This document shows, in pieces, positions 55,343-62,674 of a stretch of 64,000 bases of DNA. A program made the translations under genes and the position numbers. The notes beneath the pieces are model-generated. The model saw only the letters and a list, made by a program, of their open reading frames with translations. It was not told the DNA's origin and did not search any database. The stretch's first letter is position 1, and every line of letters begins with the position of its first letter. The stretch covers positions 930,001 through 994,000 of the forward strand of contig NC_013791.2 in the NCBI RefSeq assembly GCF_000005825.2. The letters are read 5' to 3'. The stretch is from Alkalihalophilus pseudofirmus OF4. GTDB lineage: Bacteria; Bacillota; Bacilli; Bacillales; Bacillaceae_D.

Positions 55343-55684
55343 ATGATATTAGTAGTTAACAGTATATTTTTAATTATAGGTATTTTGTTGACTTTCCAAT
55401 TAGTAATGACTTTTGTCGCGAATTTGGTTGGTCACTCTGCTATCTCCTTTATGAAGTTAACATATGTCTGTAACCCTCAAACGATTCATGACCGGCTTAT
55501 CAATAGATTGTTCTATGCAATTTATGGAATCCCTCTCTATTTTTATACAAGATTTATGGTGAGATATACATATTTGAAAGCAAGATTATTGTTCTTTATC
55601 TGGTCGATTGCTTTCTTCTTCGTAAGCTTTATATTTATAGCAATGTACGGTATTTTCATCGAGTGGTTTGAAAGGGTTTTATAA
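55343..55684 (+). CDS. small membrane protein family, copy C, cassette 1
   Basis: A 113-residue protein, membrane segments near 3-28 and 82-108. Core YAIYGIPLYFYTRFMVRYTY and LKARLLFFIWSIAF. Ribosome site GGGAGAA. Second gene of the repeating three-gene cassette. Confidence 0.7.
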   Translation: MILVVNSIFLIIGILLTFQLVMTFVANLVGHSAISFMKLTYVCNPQTIHDRLINRLFYAIYGIPLYFYTRFMVRYTYLKARLLFFIWSIAFFFVSFIFIAMYGIFIEWFERVL

Positions 55685-55724
55685 TAAATGTAAATCAATG
55701 ATTGATATGAGAGGTGATTAGAAG

Positions 55725-56519
55725 ATGCAGTCAGTATTAAAGTGTACTACAGAAGAATTGGTCGTTCTAGTAGATTTATGCGGGTACCCTTCTGTTGCTA
55801 AAGGAATTGGTGAATCTTCATTAGGGGAAAAATCAGAGGATGCTTGGGAAGCCGTGTTTGAAGGGGCGGTTCATCAATTAATGCTAAAAGGGGTATGGGA
55901 CGTTCAAAAAGCAAGTAATAATGAGGTGCCTTTAAATGAGGAGCTTCAATTATTTATTAAGCACTTTGTACAATCTCCGAAAATTATTCGAACTATTAAT
56001 GTCACAGCTAATGAATCTCTCCTCTTTCATCAACTCCCTAATGAGAAGTGGCTCATGCATCATGTCACCGCAGATATTATCCATGAATTTTTCTTTATAG
56101 AAGAGCATGAAATTTCAGAGCATGTCCTGCACTTCAATCAGTACATGGATATGAAAGGCGAGAATCATCAAGCCTTTACATTAACGGATCATCAATTTGA
56201 TTTATTAAGTAAGGAAGAAAACGTTCCTAAACTGAAAAGTCTTTTGAACATGCCGGATGATCAACTGACTGCTTTTGACGAACTTATTTCCTCTATTAAT
56301 AGCAACAATTGGACCCTGCACAATATAAGTCTAATAAAAGTCGATCTGGAAAATGAGCAAAATACAATAACAGAAGTTCTATTTCACATACCTTCGACTA
56401 GTGGAGTATGGATGTTGGAATATGATGAGCATCTTAATGTTCATGTTACTAATGTATATGCAAAGCAATTTCAAGAGAAAATACATTCTACGTTCTTAAA
56501 GCCAGCAGAGCAAGAGTAG
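55725..56519 (+). CDS. EspG-like soluble protein, cassette 1
   Basis: A 264-residue soluble protein with no signal peptide or membrane segment. It begins CTTEELVVLVDLCGYPSVAK and has the motifs SPKIIRTINVTANESLLFHQL and ATFTLTDHQFDLL-like (QAFTLTDHQFDLL). Paralog of the protein at 57484. Length and place are like type VII secretion accessory or adaptor proteins (EspG-like; EsaE-type chaperones), but similarity to any named family cannot be checked here. GTAGGAGG follows at its end for the next cassette. Confidence 0.6.
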   Translation: MQSVLKCTTEELVVLVDLCGYPSVAKGIGESSLGEKSEDAWEAVFEGAVHQLMLKGVWDVQKASNNEVPLNEELQLFIKHFVQSPKIIRTINVTANESLLFHQLPNEKWLMHHVTADIIHEFFFIEEHEISEHVLHFNQYMDMKGENHQAFTLTDHQFDLLSKEENVPKLKSLLNMPDDQLTAFDELISSINSNNWTLHNISLIKVDLENEQNTITEVLFHIPSTSGVWMLEYDEHLNVHVTNVYAKQFQEKIHSTFLKPAEQE

Positions 56520-56529
56520 GAGGATTCTT

Positions 56530-57099
56530 ATGGCTTTTAAAGGAAGACGGGATCTGCCCATGCTGTCTATTAATATAGCAACTGTTATTGGTCTTATCGT
56601 AATGTTCTTTGTAATGTATGGCTGGAGAGATGCTTCATTATTAATCCCACCTTTATTAACCGGATATGCGTTATTAGTGCTGTGGATTATTACGTTGTTT
56701 CTTCGTTTACTATTTGTAGTAGAAGACGAGTATTTAGAAGTACAAATAGGGTTGCAGACATATACGTTTGATTATAAAAATATGAAAAGCATTCAAGAGA
56801 CAAAGGGGTTATATCGTGTCCCTCATTACAATTTCATGTATGCTTTTAGTGGCTTTATGGTTGATTTTCATGACAGATCGATGAATATTCGTGTTTCTCC
56901 TGAAAACGAAAGAGAATTTATAACAGAGTTGTTCAAGAAGGCACCTCACTTATCTTATTGCTCGATAGAAGAGTATCGCTCCTTACAAAGAAGAAAAGAG
57001 GAAGTAGCTCAACAAGAGGTGATTAGTGTCTCTCATCTAGGCAACACAGTAAAAGGGGATGAAGTAGGTAGCTCATCAAGCAAGTGGGTGAAGTTGTAA
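56530..57099 (+). CDS. membrane protein with PH-like domain, cassette 2
   Basis: A 189-residue paralog of the protein at 54741: two helices at about 15-62, PH-like region (RVSPENEREFITELF) and the same C-terminal block (SYCSIEEYRSLQRRKEEVAQ, tail GSSSSKWVKL). Ribosome site TAGGAGG. Near-identical C-termini beside diverged N-termini point to duplication with later conversion. Confidence 0.65.
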   Translation: MAFKGRRDLPMLSINIATVIGLIVMFFVMYGWRDASLLIPPLLTGYALLVLWIITLFLRLLFVVEDEYLEVQIGLQTYTFDYKNMKSIQETKGLYRVPHYNFMYAFSGFMVDFHDRSMNIRVSPENEREFITELFKKAPHLSYCSIEEYRSLQRRKEEVAQQEVISVSHLGNTVKGDEVGSSSSKWVKL

Positions 57100-57100
57100 A

Positions 57101-57433
57101 ATGTTGATTATCTATTTTTTGGGAATTGCTCTCGTCTCGTTAATTGCGTTAAATATATTAAGTGCGTTGATGCCAGCGATTTTTGGTAATCACTTTATCT
57201 CGTTTTTTGGGAGGGCATATACGAAGAGTCCTGAAACTACCTTTGATAAAGGATTAAATATCGTTTTCTATCTCATGCACGGTATTCCTTATTTCTTCTA
57301 TATACATTTCATGAAGAAATATTCTTATTGGAGGGCAAGGTTAGTTTTTGGTGCATGGACTATTGGATTTATTCTAATATGCATCATTATATTAATTTTA
57401 GTTGGTTTATTACTTGATTCACTTGGCTTCTAG
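57101..57433 (+). CDS. small membrane protein family, copy D, cassette 2
   Basis: A 110-residue protein starting 1 nt after the previous stop (TAA-A-ATG), so translation is coupled. Core YLMHGIPYFFYIHFMKKYSY (His replaces the first Tyr) then RARLVFGAWTIGF. Membrane segments near 3-25 and 83-107. Confidence 0.7.
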   Translation: MLIIYFLGIALVSLIALNILSALMPAIFGNHFISFFGRAYTKSPETTFDKGLNIVFYLMHGIPYFFYIHFMKKYSYWRARLVFGAWTIGFILICIIILILVGLLLDSLGF

Positions 57434-57483
57434 AGGATAGACTCATATGTTAATTTCACCAAACACTAATAGGGGGTGAACCA

Positions 57484-58266
57484 ATGAACATTGAAACATT
57501 ATCTTCAAAAGAGTTAATCGTGCTAATTTCTCTATGCGGTTATGAAGACAAAGCGAAGGAAATTGGAGACAGTATGTTTCCTAATCGCACAGAGTTTTTT
57601 TGGAGAGATTATTCTGAGAAAGCATTAGAGCTTTTACTTGAAAAAGAATGGATTGATGAGGAACATATTGTATCCGGATGGCTGCAGGATTTTATCCATG
57701 AATATATTCAAGCTCGGTCTATCATTCGAGCAATTAATCGGGATAAAAATGAAACGCTTATTTTTCGTCGATTAAAAAATGGGACGTGGCTGCGAGAGGA
57801 TATCTTCATGAAAGATGAAGATCATAAAATGACCGTTCTTCCTCACGCTGATCTTAATAAGGAGATAGCTAGCTTTTACCGCTATTCTAATATAAGAGGG
57901 GCTGCTAATGTCTCATTTACTCTGACTGATGATCAGTTTGCCGAAATGAGCAAGAAAAGCGGGGGACGAAAAATTCGCAGAGCGGCTGATTTTGCTCCTC
58001 AGGAAAGAGAAGCATTTGACCAGTTTATTCGAAGTTTAGATAAGAGAGACAGGCTGCTTGATAGTATAAGTTTTCTCACTGTGGATGAGGAGTACCAGGA
58101 TACCCATTTAAATAAAGTGATCTTTCATTTGCCAGCTGAGGAAGGGGTATGGGTGATAACATATTCTAATGCTAGTAAAGTAGAATTCAACTTGCTGAGT
58201 CTTGAAGGTTGGTTGCACACTCTTGAGATTGAAAACCAAATAGAATGGAGGGAAGACGATGTTTGA
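57484..58266 (+). CDS. EspG-like soluble protein, cassette 2
   Basis: A 260-residue paralog of the protein at 55725: LSSKELIVLISLCGYEDKAK, RSIIRAINRDKNETLIFRRL and VSFTLTDDQFAEMS are shared blocks. Ribosome site AGGGGGTGAA. It overlaps the next gene by 8 nt. Function unknown; probably an adaptor or partner in the LXG system (inference). Confidence 0.6.
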   Translation: MNIETLSSKELIVLISLCGYEDKAKEIGDSMFPNRTEFFWRDYSEKALELLLEKEWIDEEHIVSGWLQDFIHEYIQARSIIRAINRDKNETLIFRRLKNGTWLREDIFMKDEDHKMTVLPHADLNKEIASFYRYSNIRGAANVSFTLTDDQFAEMSKKSGGRKIRRAADFAPQEREAFDQFIRSLDKRDRLLDSISFLTVDEEYQDTHLNKVIFHLPAEEGVWVITYSNASKVEFNLLSLEGWLHTLEIENQIEWREDDV

Positions 58267-58645
58267 AACAGAAGCGACGGTTAGACAAAGTATAGCGATA
58301 TTATCAAATGATATAAGCCAGATTCAAGAACAATTACTACGATTGAATGAAGCAAGGGCCAAGCTAGAAAGTCAAGAAGCAGAAATGACAGCATTCCAAG
58401 GTCAATTCCTGCTGCCTGAGCTTAATTCAAACACCTGGGCTGGAAAGTATGCTGCAGAGTTTGAAACGATTCGCACGAGTAAGGTATATGAACAATATAA
58501 TGATCTTACTTCCTCCTCGTTTTCTACCTATTATCGTCAAATTGAAATGGCTCAGAACTTTCTATCTGTACAATTAGAGTCGAAAACGCAGCAGCTTCAA
58601 AATCGGAGAAATCAACTAGAACAACTACAAAAACAAGAAGCGTAA
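58259..58645 (+). CDS. YwqH/DUF5082-type helical protein (LXG-associated)
   Basis: A 128-residue coiled-coil protein with a W-x-G motif (NTWAGKYAAEF, about 60), between two long helical halves. This is the pattern of YwqH/DUF5082 proteins that lie in LXG loci, normally upstream of the toxin gene. Here it ends the cluster, 4.6 kb after the LXG gene. Strong terminator follows. Confidence 0.75.
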   Translation: MFETEATVRQSIAILSNDISQIQEQLLRLNEARAKLESQEAEMTAFQGQFLLPELNSNTWAGKYAAEFETIRTSKVYEQYNDLTSSSFSTYYRQIEMAQNFLSVQLESKTQQLQNRRNQLEQLQKQEA

Positions 58646-58679
58646 ACAACCTGTTCCAAGTGGGAGCAGGTTGTTTTTT
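58645..58679. terminator. bidirectional terminator ending the LXG locus
   Basis: AACAACCTGTTCC / GGAGCAGGTTGTT, a 13-bp stem with one G-T pair and a T run, between convergent genes. Confidence 0.88.
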
Positions 58680-58680
58680 G

Positions 58681-59397
58681 TCAGGTTCTTGTCGCGACAA
58701 TCGTAAATTTGTATTCATCACTTTTAAAATATAATTCACTGTACTCAAACACAGTATCATCTTTTAAGGTCGATGAAAGTTGTACTTTGATAATAGGAAT
58801 GTTGCAGTCAAGATGCAGCAGTTCTCTTATTTCATCAGGAGGCATGTAAGGAAGGACTTCTTGAAAGCTTTCCTTAATTTTAAATTGTTTTGTCTGTTCA
58901 ATATAGTGATATTTAGAACCTTGCATGACTTCAAGGGACAAGTCCGGAAATAGTTTTATCGGCATATAGGTGTCTTCAATGACAAGAGGTTTGTCTTCAA
59001 TCATACGTAAACGCCGCACATAAACAACTTGTTCACCCTCCTGGATCCCAAGCCGGCTTCGTATCTCATCTGGCGGGTCGATTAATTGAAACGTAAGAAT
59101 TTTGTTAGCTGCTTGCTTTTCTAATGCATTCATCTCCTCTGTGAAACTTTTAAGGGAATAAATATTATGTTCAATTTTATTTTCTTTTACATAGGTTCCG
59201 CTGCCTTGAATTTTATAAAGCAGACCTTCATTCACTAAGAGGTTGATAGCTTGGCGAATTGTCACGCGGCTTGCTTGGAACATCTCTACTAGCTTGGCTT
59301 CAGTTGGAATCGTTTCTCCTTCCAGCCAAGCTTTTTTATGGATTTTTTCTTTCATCTGTTTAGCAATCTGTCTATATAAAGGGGATGATGTTTTCAC
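58681..59397 (-). CDS. GntR-family regulator, HutC/UTRA type
   Basis: A 238-residue regulator starting at GTG. Winged helix at about 8-72 (LVEMFQASRVTIRQAINLLV and IQGSGTYV) and a UTRA effector domain (about 90-235). It is divergent from the 6-phospho-alpha-glucosidase and PTS genes, so the effector is likely a phosphorylated disaccharide, as in TreR-type regulators. In B. subtilis the equivalent glv operon uses an RpiR-type activator (GlvR), so the regulator differs. Confidence 0.88.
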   Translation of the reverse strand: MKTSSPLYRQIAKQMKEKIHKKAWLEGETIPTEAKLVEMFQASRVTIRQAINLLVNEGLLYKIQGSGTYVKENKIEHNIYSLKSFTEEMNALEKQAANKILTFQLIDPPDEIRSRLGIQEGEQVVYVRRLRMIEDKPLVIEDTYMPIKLFPDLSLEVMQGSKYHYIEQTKQFKIKESFQEVLPYMPPDEIRELLHLDCNIPIIKVQLSSTLKDDTVFEYSELYFKSDEYKFTIVATRT

Positions 59398-59471
59398 TAT
59401 TACACGTCCTATCCTATGAGCTCATAATTTTATCATACTCTACGAAATATCTTCCATCAAATGAAATTGAA

Positions 59472-59485
59472 TGTTGACGCTTTCA
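59472..59485 (+). promoter_or_regulatory. weak cre-like site overlapping the -35 of the malA promoter
   Basis: TGTTGACGCTTTCA matches TGWAANCGNTNWCA at 12 of 14 positions and covers the TTGACG -35. Confidence 0.45.
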
Positions 59486-59502
59486 TTAATTTGTATTATA
59501 TT
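59474..59502 (+). promoter_or_regulatory. sigma-A promoter of the malA-PTS operon
   Basis: TTGACG (59474-59479), 17 bp, TATATT (59497-59502). Confidence 0.75.
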
Positions 59503-59530
59503 TGTTCTAAGTTAATTATAATACAAATTA
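59487..59530. promoter_or_regulatory. operator: perfect 14-bp inverted repeat
   Basis: TAATTTGTATTATA (59487-59500) and TATAATACAAATTA (59517-59530), exact complements separated by 16 bp. The first arm covers the -10 region. An additional AAATACAAATATA follows at 59531. TTTGTATT half-sites fit GntR/HutC-type operators. Confidence 0.7.
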
Positions 59531-59562
59531 AATACAAATATACAAGTGATGGAGGAATCAAC

Positions 59563-60903
59563 ATGAAAAAACAACGTTTATTAGTAATTGGCGGAGGAAG
59601 TACATACACACTTGGAATGGTCATGAGCTTAATAGAAGAAAAAAAGAATTTCCCTTTAAAATCAATTACCTTTTATGATACAAATGCAGAACGACAAGAG
59701 AGTATAGCAAAAGCCACGGAAGTCATTTTACGAGAGAAATATCCAGAGCTTGAGGAGTTTAACTATACAACAAATAAAGCCGAAGCTTATCAAAATGTAG
59801 ATTTTGCTTTTGTTCAGATTCGCACAGGCGGTCTAGAGATGCGTGAGAAAGATGAGCAGATCCCATTGAAATACGGAGCTGTAGGACAAGAAACATGTGG
59901 CCCTGGCGGTATGGCTTACGGACTTCGTTCCATTGGAGATATGATTGAGATAATAAACGAATTAAGGCAGTATTCACCAGATGCATGGATCCTAAATTAT
60001 ACAAATCCAGCTGCCATTGTAGCAGAGGCTCTGCGCCGAGAATTTCCAAATGATCATAAGATCTTAAATATTTGTGATATGCCGGCGGCAATTATGGTAA
60101 GTTATGCGAAGATCTTAGGAAAAGAAATTTGGGATCTAGTGCCTGAATATTTCGGATTGAATCATTTTGGCTGGTTCACAAATATTTATGATAAAGATGG
60201 TCAATCAGTGATGGAAGATATTAAATCAGCAATTTTAAATGACGGTTTCTTACCAGAGGATTCAGAGATTGTGAACGATCCTTCATGGATTAAAACGTTC
60301 AAACAAGTTGAAACAATGCTTCGTGATTTCCCTGATTACCTGCCAAATACGTATTTACAATATTATCTATACCCATCTCAAATGGTAGAAAAAGAGGATC
60401 AAAATAATACCCGTGCTAGACAAGTAATCAATGGTCGTGAAAAGCGAGTTATTACACAATGTGAAACGATTATTCGTGAACAATCTACTGAGAATGCGCA
60501 TCTAGAGGTTGATATTCATGGCTGTTATATGATTCGCGTGGCTGCGTCCCTGGCGTATAATCGCCATGATACGTTTATTGTGATTGTCGAGAACAACGGA
60601 ATTATTTCAAATCTACAAGACGATGCTATGGTGGAAGTGCCTGCTGCATTGACATCTCAAGGGCCAAAGCCATTTGCAGTCGGTGAAATTCCTACCTTCC
60701 AAAAAGGATTAATTGAGGGTCAGTTAGCTTATGAAAAATTAGTGGTCGATGGCTGGTATGAAAAAGACTACAATAAACTTCTTCAAGCCCTGACCTTGAA
60801 CCGTACAGTAGTTGATGCGCCTCGCGCTCGTCAGATTTTAGATGAACTTATTATTTCTAATCAAAGATATTGGCCGGCATTTAAAACAAAACAATTAGTC
60901 TAG
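59563..60903 (+). CDS. 6-phospho-alpha-glucosidase, GH4
   Basis: A 446-residue NAD- and Mn-dependent glycosidase of family GH4, close to B. subtilis GlvA/MalA (VGQETCGPGGMAYGLRSIG, ILNYTNPAAIVAEALRREF, KILNICDMPAAI, YFGLNHFGW, DLPNTYLQYYLYP-like DYLPNTYLQYYLYPSQ). The start is ATG at 59563 after ATGGAGGA; the long frame upstream is not coding. The Cys of NICDMP and the His of LNHFGW are metal ligands. It hydrolyses 6-phospho-alpha-glucosides such as maltose 6-phosphate. Confidence 0.92.
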   Translation: MKKQRLLVIGGGSTYTLGMVMSLIEEKKNFPLKSITFYDTNAERQESIAKATEVILREKYPELEEFNYTTNKAEAYQNVDFAFVQIRTGGLEMREKDEQIPLKYGAVGQETCGPGGMAYGLRSIGDMIEIINELRQYSPDAWILNYTNPAAIVAEALRREFPNDHKILNICDMPAAIMVSYAKILGKEIWDLVPEYFGLNHFGWFTNIYDKDGQSVMEDIKSAILNDGFLPEDSEIVNDPSWIKTFKQVETMLRDFPDYLPNTYLQYYLYPSQMVEKEDQNNTRARQVINGREKRVITQCETIIREQSTENAHLEVDIHGCYMIRVAASLAYNRHDTFIVIVENNGIISNLQDDAMVEVPAALTSQGPKPFAVGEIPTFQKGLIEGQLAYEKLVVDGWYEKDYNKLLQALTLNRTVVDAPRARQILDELIISNQRYWPAFKTKQLV

Positions 60904-60921
60904 TAAAACACCTTTAGTTGT

Positions 60922-60947
60922 GGTTGGCAGGGTCGCTCTTGCCAACC
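60922..60947 (+). other. intercistronic hairpin
   Basis: GGTTGGCA / TGCCAACC, a perfect 8-bp stem with a 10-nt loop between malA and the PTS gene. No T run, so it may stabilise mRNA or tune relative expression. Confidence 0.45.
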
Positions 60948-60976
60948 GCTCTTAGATGAAGTGGAGGTAGAAGGAG

Positions 60977-62527
60977 ATGAAACTATTTTCATTTGCAAAC
61001 TTACAGAAGTTTGGTAAATCACTCATGGTTCCTGTAGCACTTCTTCCTGCAGCGGGAATCCTGCTTGGAATTGGCGCTGCGATGAATGGACCTTTAGCTG
61101 ATTATTTAACCGTTTTGCAAACAGAATCAATGCAAGCGGTAAGTTCAGGGATGCAATCGATTGGGTTAAGTATCTTTCACAACTTACCCATCATTTTTGC
61201 GGTAGGTGTTGCGATAGGTCTAACAGGCGGATCGGGTATTGCAGCCCTTGCAGCACTGCTAGGGTACATAATAATGAATACAACGATATCTTTAGCACTT
61301 GGAATTACACCTGAGATGACGGAAGCTCAGGGTGAATACGGAATGGCTTTAGGAATACCGACACTTGAGACAGGGGTGCTAGGCGGAATTCTTGTAGGGA
61401 TGCTTGCTGTTTTTGTCTATAACCGCTTTCGAAGATTCCAACCTCCCGAAGTATTAGGGTTCTTTGCAGGAGATCGTTCAGTAGGGATAGTAATGGTTTT
61501 TGCATCGATTTTCTTAGCTCTTATAATGATGGTTATTTGGCCGCCTATCCAAGTGGGGATTAATGCGGTCGCAAATGTAATCGCTTCCGATACGACAAAT
61601 CCATTATATGTAGGATTGTATGGATTTCTAGAACGAGTCTTAATTCCCACTGGACTGCATCATATCTGGTATGCGCCTTTCCTATGGACACAGCTTGGAG
61701 GAACAGCTGAAGTAGCAGGTCAAATGGTGTCAGGAGATCAATATATTTTCTTATCACAAATTGCTGCGGGAGAAGAAGTAACAGCCGGTCGCTTTATGGC
61801 TGGTAAATTTCCAATTATAATGTTTGGTCTATTAGGTGCAGCTCTTGCTATGTACCGACAAGCTGATAAAAAGAACCAGCCTGTGATTAAAGGGATGCTG
61901 ATTGCAGCAGCGGGGACTGCCTTTTTAACAGGGATTACAGAACCGATTGAATTTACTTTCTTATTCGTTGCTCCGCTCTTATTTGTTGTACATGCTCTCT
62001 TTACAGGTATTAGTTTTACGATTGCCTATATGTTAAATGTTCAATTAGGTTGGGCTGGCGGCTCAGGGTTTATAGATTATGTGTTAGTGAACGTCTTGCC
62101 AGGTACGCCTAATTGGTGGATGAATTTGATTCTCGGTGCTTTTTTCTTCGTTCTGTATTATGCAACATTTACATTCGCCATTAAAAAGTGGGACCTTGCC
62201 ACTCCAGGTAGAGCGGGTCAAGAGGCAAAGTTATATACACGTAAAGATTTTAATGAGAAAAATGTGAAAGCTGCATCCTCTTATCAAGAGAAAGCCTTTC
62301 AAATATTAGAAGCTTTTGGGGGAAAAGAAAATATTGAATACGTTGATGCGTGTTTTACAAGGCTGCGTGTAACAGTTATTGATCCAAAAAAGATTGACGA
62401 AGGTCAATTGAAAGCGTTAGGGGCTGCTGGGGTGATGAAGTACGATAAAAACATTCAAGCAGTATTTGGCGGTAAATCTGATTTATATAAAAATGAAATC
62501 AATGATTTATTAGAAAAAAGTGCATAA
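60977..62527 (+). CDS. PTS alpha-glucoside/maltose permease, EIICB
   Basis: A 516-residue phosphotransferase permease of the glucose superfamily. EIIC (about 1-400) has 10 or so membrane spans, with ALLPAAGILLGIGAAMNGP at the start and GITEPIEFTFLFVAPLL in the core. EIIB (about 435-516) has the phospho-Cys in DACFTRLRVTV (about 457). No EIIA domain is fused, so EIIA is supplied by another protein. It takes up maltose or a similar alpha-glucoside as the 6-phosphate for the enzyme upstream (GlvC/MalP type). Confidence 0.9.
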   Translation: MKLFSFANLQKFGKSLMVPVALLPAAGILLGIGAAMNGPLADYLTVLQTESMQAVSSGMQSIGLSIFHNLPIIFAVGVAIGLTGGSGIAALAALLGYIIMNTTISLALGITPEMTEAQGEYGMALGIPTLETGVLGGILVGMLAVFVYNRFRRFQPPEVLGFFAGDRSVGIVMVFASIFLALIMMVIWPPIQVGINAVANVIASDTTNPLYVGLYGFLERVLIPTGLHHIWYAPFLWTQLGGTAEVAGQMVSGDQYIFLSQIAAGEEVTAGRFMAGKFPIIMFGLLGAALAMYRQADKKNQPVIKGMLIAAAGTAFLTGITEPIEFTFLFVAPLLFVVHALFTGISFTIAYMLNVQLGWAGGSGFIDYVLVNVLPGTPNWWMNLILGAFFFVLYYATFTFAIKKWDLATPGRAGQEAKLYTRKDFNEKNVKAASSYQEKAFQILEAFGGKENIEYVDACFTRLRVTVIDPKKIDEGQLKALGAAGVMKYDKNIQAVFGGKSDLYKNEINDLLEKSA

Positions 62528-62543
62528 CTTGATCAGTTCATTT

Positions 62544-62579
62544 AAGCCAAGCTCTCATACTATGAGTGCTTGGCTTTTT
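62544..62579 (+). terminator. terminator of the malA-PTS operon
   Basis: AAGCCAAGC / GCTTGGCTT with an inner CTCAT/ATGAG extension; followed by a T run. Confidence 0.85.
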
Positions 62580-62674
62580 ATGTGTAAGTGTCAATTCTTC
62601 AGCCAATCTAACAAAATAATTCCAAGAGTTTGGGTTAGGCTAACTATGAAGAACTGGATGAGGTGGTGAAACGC

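Noticed and set aside
60922-60947. Terminator between malA and the PTS gene
   Set aside because: The stem is good but no T run follows, and the two genes are functionally coupled; listed only as an intercistronic hairpin.
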